Source: Flavobacteriaceae bacterium (GTDB lineage Bacteria > Bacteroidota > Bacteroidia > Flavobacteriales > Flavobacteriaceae). From it: a stretch of DNA of 11,663 nt. The notes beneath the pieces were generated by a model. The model did no database searches. It saw only the letters and a program-made list of their open reading frames with translations, and was not told the DNA's origin. The number at the start of each line of letters is the position of its first letter. Position 1 is the stretch's first letter. The stretch is from assembly GCA_029238555.1 (NCBI GenBank), contig JAQWFV010000015.1, positions 1 to 11,663 on the forward strand. The letters run 5' to 3'. Below, piece after piece: positions 1 through 6,514 of this stretch. A program made the position numbers and the translations under genes.

Positions 1-713
1 TCTAAGGAGGCCAATTCTTCTTCAAGCCTTCCTTCTTTCTCCCATTTTTCCATTAGAAATTTGGGTAATGAAACTTCTTTGTCAGATTCTGTTAGAATGT
101 CTGGTAAGTTTTTTACTAGGGTACAGGCGGTGGTATTTTCATAAGAATCATAAGTACAGGCTGGTGAAGTTCTCACCCAGTCTACTGGCCACACAGGGTC
201 TTGTTCTGTAACAGGACCTGTATGGTTTAATACTACATCCATAACAATCCTTATTCCGTTTTCGTGAGCGGTCTCTACAAGTTTTTTAAAAGCATTTTCT
301 GTTCCAAAATTAGGTTCAATAGCGGTCCAATCTTTGGTCCAATAGCCATGAAACCCATAGGTGTTTCCAGTACCTTCATTGGTTGCACCGTGAATTTGCT
401 CTACAACAGGGGAGAACCAGAGTGCATTAACTCCTAAGTCATTAAAATAACCTTCATTTATTTTTTGTGTAATGCCTTCGAAGTCTCCACCTTTAAAACC
501 CCTTAGCACAGCGGTTTCTTTAGTTCTATTGAAGTTTATGTCATTTGTTGTATCCCCGTTATTGAATCGGTCTGTGAGTAAAAAATACATATGAGCATTC
601 TCCCATACAAAAGGCTTATTTTGAGTGACGTCTTGTGGCGCTTTAGTGTTTTTACAGCTTTGAATGAAAAGTGTCGCTATTAGTGACGCTAAAAAAAGGA
701 TAGATCGCTTCAT
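1..713 (-). CDS. Alpha-amylase family lipoprotein (GH13, SusG-like), 3' end outside window
   Basis: N-terminal 237 residues of a secreted glycoside hydrolase predicted to cleave alpha-1,4-glucans; the gene runs off the window at position 1, so the later catalytic regions cannot be seen. Start is ATG at 713. Residues 1-19 form a signal peptide with a lipobox ending I17-Q-S-C20, so the mature protein should be a lipoprotein in the cell envelope; the residues after the cysteine (KNTKAP) do not form a clear acidic surface-export signal. GH13 signatures seen are MYFLLTDRFNNGD (42-54), a GGDFEGI segment (75-81), LGVNALWFSP (93-102) and conserved region I DVVLNH (159-164). The stop of the upstream same-strand gene lies 39 nt away, so the two may be co-transcribed, although a weak -7-like TATCTTGC sits at 742-735. 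Family assignment is firm; the exact substrate (starch, maltodextrin, cyclodextrin) is inferred. Confidence 0.9.
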   Translation of the reverse strand, partial: MKRSILFLASLIATLFIQSCKNTKAPQDVTQNKPFVWENAHMYFLLTDRFNNGDTTNDINFNRTKETAVLRGFKGGDFEGITQKINEGYFNDLGVNALWFSPVVEQIHGATNEGTGNTYGFHGYWTKDWTAIEPNFGTENAFKKLVETAHENGIRIVMDVVLNHTGPVTEQDPVWPVDWVRTSPACTYDSYENTTACTLVKNLPDILTESDKEVSLPKFLMEKWEKEGRLEEELASL

Positions 714-752
714 GGTTTTTTAATTTTTCAAGAAGCAAGATAGTGAAATGCT

Positions 753-1535
753 TTATTTTTGCCTGTTTAAAACTTTGTATTCTTCATAGCAGCCGCTAAT
801 AGCGTCTAGAATTTGAAGGTCGTTGGCAGTTTTAATAAAAGATTTAGAGTAATTACAATTACTGAGTATATCTTGAATATCTACCTCTTCAATTTGAAGC
901 AAAGCAATAAGTGTTTCTCTGTCGAATTTAGAAGCGAGTAAGTCTTTTATATTATTATCTTCTTTAATCTGTCTAAGCTTTCTCATTTGCTTTGGCTTCT
1001 TTCCGAATAAATTTCTTAAAAGGTCTGCCGGATTTAATATTGCACCTAATACCTTCGAGACTGAAGAGGGACGTTTATTTCCAGCTTCATAACTTACATT
1101 TAGACCAGAAATACTGTACTGAAATGCTGTATTTACAGGTAGTTTTCGGATATCAATTTCCAAATAGCCAGTGAGCTGATATGGTTTTAACACTACTTCC
1201 TCTAAGGCATATGCAAGCTCTGTCAAGGCTATTTTTGTGTTTTGAAAAGTCATCATATCATTGGTCACCCTAACCTTAATTGTTTTAAAACCTAAATAAG
1301 ATAAAAGTAAGGTGTCATTGGCTACTGCAGGGACTGTGAAATTTCCATCTTTGTCTGTAATAGTTCCTTTTATTTGAGAAAGATTAATCACGTGTACGCT
1401 TTCTAAAACCTCTTGTGTTTGCGCATTAATTATAGTAGCACTTATTTCGTCTGACTGAGCCTTGATAGACTGAAGTCCTAGAAAAAAAATAAAAGCGAAT
1501 AGGACTGCTTTAATGATCTGGGTGTAATTTTTCAT
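753..1535 (-). CDS. Secreted CarboxypepD_reg-like domain protein, function unknown
   Basis: A 260-residue exported protein. Residues 1-26 form a Sec signal peptide (hydrophobic core about 9-24, likely cleavage after KA26). Residues about 30-115 look like a carboxypeptidase-regulatory-like beta-sandwich: an opening ISATIINAQTQEVLESVHV, then KGTITDKDGNFTV (56-68) and DTLLLSYLGFKTIKV (74-88), the pattern found at the N-terminus of SusC/TonB-dependent receptors. Here no plug or barrel follows; the remaining approximately 140 residues are mostly charged and probably helical (KPKQMRKLRQIKEDNN at 180-195, two cysteines at 227 and 249), and I recognise no enzyme motif in them. Such stand-alone proteins are common in Flavobacteriia. 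ATG at 1535 lies 16 nt from a 5-of-6 match to the -7 box (TATCTTTA, 1558-1551), just after the terminator of the upstream gene, so it probably starts its own transcript. Its role and any link to the downstream amylase are unknown. Confidence 0.8.
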   Translation of the reverse strand: MKNYTQIIKAVLFAFIFFLGLQSIKAQSDEISATIINAQTQEVLESVHVINLSQIKGTITDKDGNFTVPAVANDTLLLSYLGFKTIKVRVTNDMMTFQNTKIALTELAYALEEVVLKPYQLTGYLEIDIRKLPVNTAFQYSISGLNVSYEAGNKRPSSVSKVLGAILNPADLLRNLFGKKPKQMRKLRQIKEDNNIKDLLASKFDRETLIALLQIEEVDIQDILSNCNYSKSFIKTANDLQILDAISGCYEEYKVLNRQK

Positions 1536-1569
1536 ATCTTAAGATTGGCATAAAGATAGGATGGAAAAC

Positions 1570-1599
1570 AAAAAAAAGGCGCCAAGGCGCCTTTTTTTT
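1570..1599 (-). terminator. Intrinsic terminator of the DEAD-box helicase gene
   Basis: Eight A, GGCGCC, AA, GGCGCC, eight T: a perfectly symmetrical inverted repeat with a GC core and a T run on either strand. It starts 15 nt after the helicase stop codon. The innermost C-G pair probably opens to leave a CAAG loop. It can work in both directions, but only the minus-strand helicase gene ends here. Confidence 0.9.
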
Positions 1600-1614
1600 A
1601 ACTAAAATATATGA

Positions 1615-3534
1615 TTACATAAATCCGTTTCTTCTTTTACCTTTCTTGTTTTCTGAGAAAGGAGACCCACCAAAAGACTTGCCTCCATCCCTGGAACCAC
1701 CATCTCTTGAACCTCTTCTTCCTGAATCAGATCTGTCTGAACTGGAAGATCTAGAAGGACGATCTGATCTTGAAGAACCTCCACCTTTATAGCCACCACG
1801 TTCTTTATTTCTGAAGCCGCCACCGCCTCCAGAACCACTTCTTCCTCTACCTTTAAAGCCTCCGCCACCTCTGCTCGAGCCACCTCCAATTGGATTGTTG
1901 GAGACTTCAACATTAACAAAGCGGCCGTCGACCTTTAGGTCTTTAAAAGTACTTAAAATGGCTTCTTCAACATTTGCTTCTGAATTAAAGAATGAAAAAC
2001 TTTCTTTAACATCTACTTTAAAAATGTCGTCTTTGCCAAGGTTAACTGTATCCCTTAAAAAGTCTTTTAAGGACATCCAATCATAACCATCTTTTTCTCC
2101 AATATTTATGAAATAACGGGTAGATCCATCTCCTCCAAAGTTTCTAGAAGCACCGCTCTCTCTTGAGCTTCCAGAATCTCTTCTTTCCCCTCTTTCTCCT
2201 CTGTCGCGATCATTGGAGTTTAAATCCTTCGCTTTGTTGTAATAATTAAAGAAGCGACCAAATTCTACAGATACAATTTTTTGTACAAGTGTTTCTTTGT
2301 CTATTCCTTCTAACATTTCATTTATAGTAGGAAGGTAATTTTCTACATCTGAATTGACCTCAGTATCTTTTATTTTATTCACTAAATGATACAATTGAAT
2401 TTCGCATATCTCCATTCCCGTTGGGATAGGCTTAGCAATGAATTTCTTTTGAATCTTGTTTTCTATGGCTTTTATCTTTCTCATCTCTGAGCGGGTGATA
2501 ATTACCATGGAAGTTCCAGATTTACCTGCCCTTCCGGTTCTTCCTGAACGGTGATTGTAAGTCTCTATTTCATCTGGAAGTTGATAGTTTATAACATGTG
2601 TAATGTCGTCTACATCAATTCCTCTAGCCGCTACATCTGTAGCCACTAACATTTGAATTTGTTTTTTTCTAAAAGCATTCATAACCAAATCTCTTTGGTT
2701 CTGACTTAAATCTCCATGAAGTGCTCCAGCATTGTATCCGTCTTCAATTAAGTTCTCTGCTACTTTTTGAGTATCTCTTTTTGTTCTACAGAAAATTACT
2801 GAAAATATATCAGGATTTGTGTCTGCCAGTCTCTTTAATACCGGGTAACGGTCCCTTCCTCCGGCCACATAGTATTCATGTTGCACCGTCGTTGCTCCTG
2901 AATTTTTAGTTCCCACAGTAATTTCTTGTGGGTTATTCATGAATTTTTTGGCAATAATAGCGACTTCTTTTGGCATGGTAGCGGAAAACAACCAAGTCGC
3001 TTTTTCTTTAGGGGTATTGGATAAAATGTCTTTGATGTCTTCAAAGAATCCCATATTTAACATTTCATCTGCCTCATCCAATATACAGTAATCAATTTTA
3101 GAAATGTCTACCATTCCTCTGTTGATCATATCTTTCATTCTACCTGGAGTAGCTACTACAATTTGAGCGCCTCTCTGTATTTGTCTGGCTTGATCTTGAA
3201 TGCTTGCGCCACCATAAATGGCTACAGTATTTAATCCTCTTTCGTATTTTGAATATGCCTGAATTTCTTTGGTGATTTGCAGACAAAGTTCTCTAGTTGG
3301 AGAAAGAATTAAACCTTGTGTTGTTTTGCTGGTAGGGTCTATTCTTTGGATAAGTGGAAAGCCAAAAGCAGCTGTTTTACCAGTACCTGTTTGTGCAAGT
3401 GCCACTAAATCTATGTGGTCTGCTAATAAAATAGGAATGGCTTTTTCTTGGACTTCTGATGGGTTTTCAAAGCCTAAATCTTGAATAGCTTTGAGTAGGG
3501 ACTCTTGAAGCCCTAATTCTGAAAATGGTGTCAT
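1615..3534 (-). CDS. deaD: DEAD-box ATP-dependent RNA helicase with DbpA-type RNA-binding domain and Arg/Gly/Ser tail
   Basis: A 639-residue cytoplasmic RNA helicase, predicted to unwind or remodel RNA using ATP, in ribosome assembly and cold adaptation by analogy with DeaD/CsdA. All core motifs are visible: Q motif around GFENPSEVQ (21-29), motif I AQTGTGKT (47-54), PTREL (79-83), TPGR (129-132), DEAD (153-156), SAT (184-186), ATDVAARGID (298-307) and HRSGRTGRAG (328-337). An Arg/Glu/Ser-rich linker (about 439-471) precedes a DbpA-like RNA-binding domain (YFINIGEKDGYDW at 474-486, to about 545). Residues 548-639 are a low-complexity tail rich in Gly, Arg and Ser with RGG-like steps, expected to bind RNA non-specifically. 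Start ATG at 3534 is preceded by a long structured leader; a strong terminator follows the stop. The symbol deaD is by domain architecture; Bacteroidota homologues are also called csdA or rhlE, so the paralogue is not settled. Confidence 0.93.
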   Translation of the reverse strand: MTPFSELGLQESLLKAIQDLGFENPSEVQEKAIPILLADHIDLVALAQTGTGKTAAFGFPLIQRIDPTSKTTQGLILSPTRELCLQITKEIQAYSKYERGLNTVAIYGGASIQDQARQIQRGAQIVVATPGRMKDMINRGMVDISKIDYCILDEADEMLNMGFFEDIKDILSNTPKEKATWLFSATMPKEVAIIAKKFMNNPQEITVGTKNSGATTVQHEYYVAGGRDRYPVLKRLADTNPDIFSVIFCRTKRDTQKVAENLIEDGYNAGALHGDLSQNQRDLVMNAFRKKQIQMLVATDVAARGIDVDDITHVINYQLPDEIETYNHRSGRTGRAGKSGTSMVIITRSEMRKIKAIENKIQKKFIAKPIPTGMEICEIQLYHLVNKIKDTEVNSDVENYLPTINEMLEGIDKETLVQKIVSVEFGRFFNYYNKAKDLNSNDRDRGERGERRDSGSSRESGASRNFGGDGSTRYFINIGEKDGYDWMSLKDFLRDTVNLGKDDIFKVDVKESFSFFNSEANVEEAILSTFKDLKVDGRFVNVEVSNNPIGGGSSRGGGGFKGRGRSGSGGGGGFRNKERGGYKGGGSSRSDRPSRSSSSDRSDSGRRGSRDGGSRDGGKSFGGSPFSENKKGKRRNGFM

Positions 3535-3544
3535 TTTTAAATGT

Positions 3545-3635
3545 TTAATCGCAAATATGTCTGTTGCATAGAGCGATTAACCTTTTACTAACCTTTTACT
3601 CAGCGCAACACATGCTATACTAGCGGCGTTATTTG
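3545..3635 (-). promoter_or_regulatory. Structured 5' leader of the helicase mRNA
   Basis: Read as minus-strand RNA, this leader has a GC-rich hairpin at 3630-3607: AACGC pairs with GUGUU (one G-U), then GCUA with UAGC around a GUA loop. Next come two tandem copies of GTAAAAGGTTA (3599-3578). A second hairpin has a perfect 8-bp stem UUAAUCGC/GCGAUUAA (3580-3573 with 3552-3545) and a 20-nt loop, ending 10 nt before the AUG. The pairing is read directly from the sequence. A role in temperature control or autoregulation of the helicase is inference from known long leaders of cold-shock genes. Confidence 0.5.
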
Positions 3636-3641
3636 AAGTTG

Positions 3642-3649
3642 CAAAATTA
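3642..3649 (-). promoter_or_regulatory. Probable -7 box of the helicase promoter
   Basis: On the minus strand this reads TAATTTTG, a full match to the Bacteroidetes TAnnTTTG box. It would place the transcript start about 100 nt upstream of the helicase AUG. No TTG is found at the usual distance upstream, so support rests on the -7 box alone. Confidence 0.5.
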
Positions 3650-3667
3650 CAAAAAATAAACCATTAC

Positions 3668-3730
3668 ACCTTGAAACTTAAAGCTTAAGTTATGGGTTGT
3701 ATTGTGTTGATTTTACTGGACATTCAAGGT
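3668..3730. repeat. Nested inverted repeats between rdgB and the helicase gene
   Basis: The outer arms ACCTTGAA (3668-3675) and TTCAAGGT (3723-3730) are perfect 8-bp complements 47 nt apart, and the right arm runs on into five more T. Just inside the left arm sits a 7-bp AT-rich hairpin, AACTTAA-AGC-TTAAGTT (3675-3691). It lies 16 nt past the rdgB stop and upstream of the helicase promoter, so it may help end or process the rdgB transcript. It lacks the GC stem and downstream T run of a standard minus-strand terminator. Confidence 0.4.
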
Positions 3731-3745
3731 TTTTTGTTAAATTTC

Positions 3746-4327
3746 TTAAAACTTATGACTTTTAAGATAGGTGATTAGTGATCTAATTGCCTTGCCTCTG
3801 TGTCCAATTTTTTGTTTTATCTCTAAGGGCAACTCAGCAAAGCTTTTTGTGTAATTATCTGGAATGAAAATAGGGTCATACCCAAAACCTCCGTTCCCAT
3901 TTTTACCTAAAGCTATAGTACCATGTACCTTTCCTGTAAAGTATTTTATTTCTGCTGCTGTTTTTAATGCAATGGTTGTTTGGAAATAAGCTTTTCTATC
4001 GGTGCTATTTTCAAGGGCTTTAAGTAATTTATCCATATTGCTTTCTGAAGTAGCTGTGGGGCCTGAATATCTTGCAGACTGCACCCCAGGCAGGCCATTT
4101 AATGCTGGAACGAATAATCCGGTGTCGTCGCTAAAACAGGCTTCTTTGAAGCTATTAAAAATAGTATTTGCTTTTATTGCGGCATTTTCCTCTAATGTGT
4201 GGTATGGTTCAGAAATTTCTTGATTAAATGACAGATCCCGTAGCGAAAGTATTTCAATATTATTGGGGAGTTGAGATTTTATTTCAGAGAGTTTGTTTTG
4301 GTTGTGTGTCGCGAAAATGAGTTTCAT
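3746..4327 (-). CDS. rdgB: XTP/dITP diphosphatase, RdgB/HAM1 family
   Basis: A 193-residue cytoplasmic house-cleaning enzyme that hydrolyses non-canonical purine triphosphates (dITP, XTP, ITP) to monophosphate and pyrophosphate, keeping them out of DNA and RNA. Family motifs are all present: N-terminal FATHNQNKLSEIK (5-17), SDDTGL with the catalytic aspartates (66-71), LPGVQSARYSG (79-89), GGFGYDPIF (146-154) and SHRGKA-like GHRGKA (175-180). Length fits the family. An in-frame TTG lies one codon upstream (4330), but the ATG at 4327 puts the first beta strand (KLIFATHN) in its usual place. Two -7-like boxes lie 15-33 nt upstream. It is divergent from the SerB-SerA gene and tandem with the helicase gene, 211 nt apart, so co-transcription with the helicase is possible but not required. 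Confidence 0.95.
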   Translation of the reverse strand: MKLIFATHNQNKLSEIKSQLPNNIEILSLRDLSFNQEISEPYHTLEENAAIKANTIFNSFKEACFSDDTGLFVPALNGLPGVQSARYSGPTATSESNMDKLLKALENSTDRKAYFQTTIALKTAAEIKYFTGKVHGTIALGKNGNGGFGYDPIFIPDNYTKSFAELPLEIKQKIGHRGKAIRSLITYLKSHKF

Positions 4328-4341
4328 CAAAATATTTTCTC

Positions 4342-4360
4342 CAAATATACTTCAAATTTA
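4342..4360 (-). promoter_or_regulatory. Two overlapping candidate -7 boxes for rdgB
   Basis: On the minus strand there are two full matches to TAnnTTTG: TAAATTTG (4360-4353) and TATATTTG (4349-4342). Either gives a short leader before the ATG at 4327. The nearest upstream TTG (4389-4387) is 26 nt from the first box, slightly too far, so which box is used is open. Confidence 0.45.
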
Positions 4361-4499
4361 TGGCGATCGTCTCTGTGGTAAATTCTCAACAAAGCCAAGG
4401 TTTTATTTTGGAATTGTGTGTTTTTGCTTGTTAAATTACATTTTTGTGAATATTGTTTATTATGTGCATAACTCCTTTAAAAATCAATAGGTAAAGCGC

Positions 4500-4528
4500 T
4501 TGTAACGTCTAAATATTAGCTATTTTTA
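4500..4528 (+). promoter_or_regulatory. Probable promoter of the SerB-SerA fusion gene
   Basis: TTG at 4500-4502, 18 nt, then TATTTTTA at 4521-4528 (one mismatch to TAnnTTTG). The spacing fits the Bacteroidetes primary sigma factor. It would give a leader of about 20 nt before the GTG start at 4554. Confidence 0.5.
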
Positions 4529-4553
4529 TCCCTTAATTTAAAAATTCCTTATC

Positions 4554-6437
4554 GTGGGTAAGAAATACGTTTTTGACTTTGACAGTACTTTGACAAGTGT
4601 AGAAGCATTAGATGTTTTGGCAGAAATTACTTTGGCTAATAAGCCTGAGAAAGACGCAGTAGTTTCAGAAATTCAAGCCATCACAAACCTCGGAATAGAT
4701 GGAGATATTTCCTTTACGGAATCTTTAGAGAGAAGACTTTCGCTGTTACATGCTAATAAAACAGATTTAGATACTTTGGTTCAAGAATTACAACATAAAG
4801 TGTCTGCGTCTATAGTGAGAAACAAAGAGTTTTTTGAGAAATATTCTGAAGATATTTACGTTATCTCATGCGGTTTCAAGGAATTTATAGAGCCCATTGT
4901 GGCCAAATACAATATACCCGCCCACAAAGTGTATGCCAATACATTTACCTATGATGAAATGGGTAATATTACAGGCTTTGATAAAGAAAATGTATTGTCT
5001 TCTCACAACGGAAAAATTGAGTGTCTGAAGCGAATGAATTTAGTGGGTGAAGTTCAGGTAATAGGGGATGGGTATAGCGATTATGTGATGAGAGAAGCAG
5101 GGATTGCGGATAAGTTTTTTGCCTATACTGAAAATGTTTCCAGAGATAAAGCAACTGCAAATGCAGATCATGTAACCCCAAATTTAGATGAGTTTTTATT
5201 TGTTAATGACCTTCCTAGAAACATCTCTTATCCTAAGAATAGAATCAAAGTCTTATTACTAGAAAACGTTCACCCAGAAGCTTTTAAAAAACTCTCAAAG
5301 GATGGTTTTTCAGTTGAGCTGGTAAAAACAAGTCTAGATGAAACCACCTTAATTGAAAAGATTAAAGGGGTTCATGTTTTAGGAATTAGATCAAAAACAC
5401 AGCTCACACAAAAAGTTTTAGAAGCTGCAGATAAATTAATGGCTGTGGGTGCTTTTTGTATTGGAACCACTCAAATTGATTTAGACGCCTGCAAGAAAAA
5501 AGGAGTGGTTGTATTTAACGCTCCATATAGCAATACGAGATCTGTAGTGGAACTAGCTATTGGAGAGATTATTATGTTAATGAGGAGTATCTTCCCAAGA
5601 AGTACAGAAATTCATAATGGACAATGGAACAAGACAGCTGCAAACGCTAGAGAAGTAAGGGGAAAAAATTTAGGTATTGTTGGTTACGGTAATATTGGGA
5701 AGCAATTATCTGTATTGGCAGAGGCTATGGGAATGCATGTTTACTTTTACGATGTAAATGACCAGTTGTCTATAGGTAACGCTACAAAATGTGATCATTT
5801 AAATGAACTTTTAGAACTTTCAGATGTAGTAAGCCTACATATAGATGACAATAAGGCAAATAAAGATTTCTTTAATAAAGATGCTTTTGACGCTATGAAG
5901 CCAGGTGCCTTACTGGTGAATCTTTCACGAGGGTTTGTCGTAAATATTGAAGCCTTGGTGGGTGCATTAAAATCTGGCCATTTGGGTGGAGCTGCAGTAG
6001 ATGTTTATCCTGAGGAGCCCATAAGTAATGGGGCATTTGTGACCGCGCTTCAAGGAATGGAAAATGTCATTTTGACTCCTCATATCGGGGGGAGTACAGA
6101 AGAAGCACAAAGAGATATTGCCAACTTTGTGCCCAATAAGATTATGGAATATATGAATTCTGGAAATACGGTAGACGCTGTGAATTTTCCAAATATTAGA
6201 TTGCCAAAGCAACAAAATTCCCACAGGTTTTTACACATTCATAAAAACGTTCCAGGTATAATGGCTAAAATAAATGAAGTGTTGGCATCTTTTGATATGA
6301 ATATTAGTGGCCAGTTTCTCTCCACTGATGCTCAGGTCGGTTATGTGATTTCAGATTTGGATAAAGACTATAATAAAGAAGTTATTAAGGCACTTAAGGA
6401 AATACCTAATACCATTAAATTTAGGGTGTTGTACTAG
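4554..6437 (+). CDS. serA: Fused phosphoserine phosphatase-like (HAD) and D-3-phosphoglycerate dehydrogenase with ACT domain
   Basis: A 627-residue protein joining the third and first steps of serine synthesis. Residues 1-215 resemble SerB: nucleophile motif DFDSTLT (D8, D10), E17 and R61 aligning with the phosphoserine-binding Glu and Arg of the archaeal enzyme, SCGF (105-108, usually SGGF), K154 and GDGYSD (171-176). Residues about 229-550 are an E. coli-type SerA: IRSKT (278-282), FCIGTTQIDL (301-310), FNAPYSNTRSV (321-331), the NAD-binding GYGNIG (377-382), catalytic R459 in SRG, E488 in PEEP and H510 in PHIGGST. Residues 556-627 are an ACT domain with HIHKNVPG (561-568) and N583, matching positions that bind serine in E. 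coli SerA, so feedback inhibition is expected. Start is GTG at 4554: an in-frame stop lies 15 nt upstream with no ATG between. SerC is not in the window. The dehydrogenase call is firm; phosphatase activity is inferred from residues. Confidence 0.93.
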   Translation: MGKKYVFDFDSTLTSVEALDVLAEITLANKPEKDAVVSEIQAITNLGIDGDISFTESLERRLSLLHANKTDLDTLVQELQHKVSASIVRNKEFFEKYSEDIYVISCGFKEFIEPIVAKYNIPAHKVYANTFTYDEMGNITGFDKENVLSSHNGKIECLKRMNLVGEVQVIGDGYSDYVMREAGIADKFFAYTENVSRDKATANADHVTPNLDEFLFVNDLPRNISYPKNRIKVLLLENVHPEAFKKLSKDGFSVELVKTSLDETTLIEKIKGVHVLGIRSKTQLTQKVLEAADKLMAVGAFCIGTTQIDLDACKKKGVVVFNAPYSNTRSVVELAIGEIIMLMRSIFPRSTEIHNGQWNKTAANAREVRGKNLGIVGYGNIGKQLSVLAEAMGMHVYFYDVNDQLSIGNATKCDHLNELLELSDVVSLHIDDNKANKDFFNKDAFDAMKPGALLVNLSRGFVVNIEALVGALKSGHLGGAAVDVYPEEPISNGAFVTALQGMENVILTPHIGGSTEEAQRDIANFVPNKIMEYMNSGNTVDAVNFPNIRLPKQQNSHRFLHIHKNVPGIMAKINEVLASFDMNISGQFLSTDAQVGYVISDLDKDYNKEVIKALKEIPNTIKFRVLY

Positions 6438-6489
6438 AGGGGTATTGAACTAGAAGCGTATTGTGCTAGAGGGGTGTTATATTGGAAGG
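6426..6489 (+). repeat. Four tandem 16-bp degenerate repeats at the end of the SerB-SerA gene
   Basis: Units are GTGTTGTACTAGAGGG (6426), GTATTGAACTAGAAGC (6442), GTATTGTGCTAGAGGG (6458) and GTGTTATATTGGAAGG (6474), in exact 16-nt register. The first unit is the coding end of the gene (Val-Leu-Tyr-stop); the other three lie downstream. Divergence rises towards the last unit. The period is not a multiple of three and no hairpin is obvious. Confidence 0.85.
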
Positions 6490-6514
6490 GTAGCTTTAAT
6501 GGTATAAAATTATT

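Noticed and set aside
1602..1919. 105-codon open frame on the minus strand, rich in Val, Glu, Leu and Gln
   Set aside because: It lies in another frame of the low-complexity tail of the helicase gene; its odd composition follows from the repetitive Gly/Arg/Ser codons, and it has no family resemblance.
4293..4490. 65-codon open frame on the plus strand in the rdgB-serA divergent region
   Set aside because: Overlaps the rdgB start and its promoter; hydrophobic stretch is due to AT-rich sequence; no supporting start signals.
5967..6224. 85-codon open frame antisense to the SerB-SerA gene
   Set aside because: Fully inside a well-supported gene, no promoter or recognisable motif.
6426..6489. Possible CRISPR-like array
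   Set aside because: The 16-bp units are contiguous with no spacers and are degenerate.
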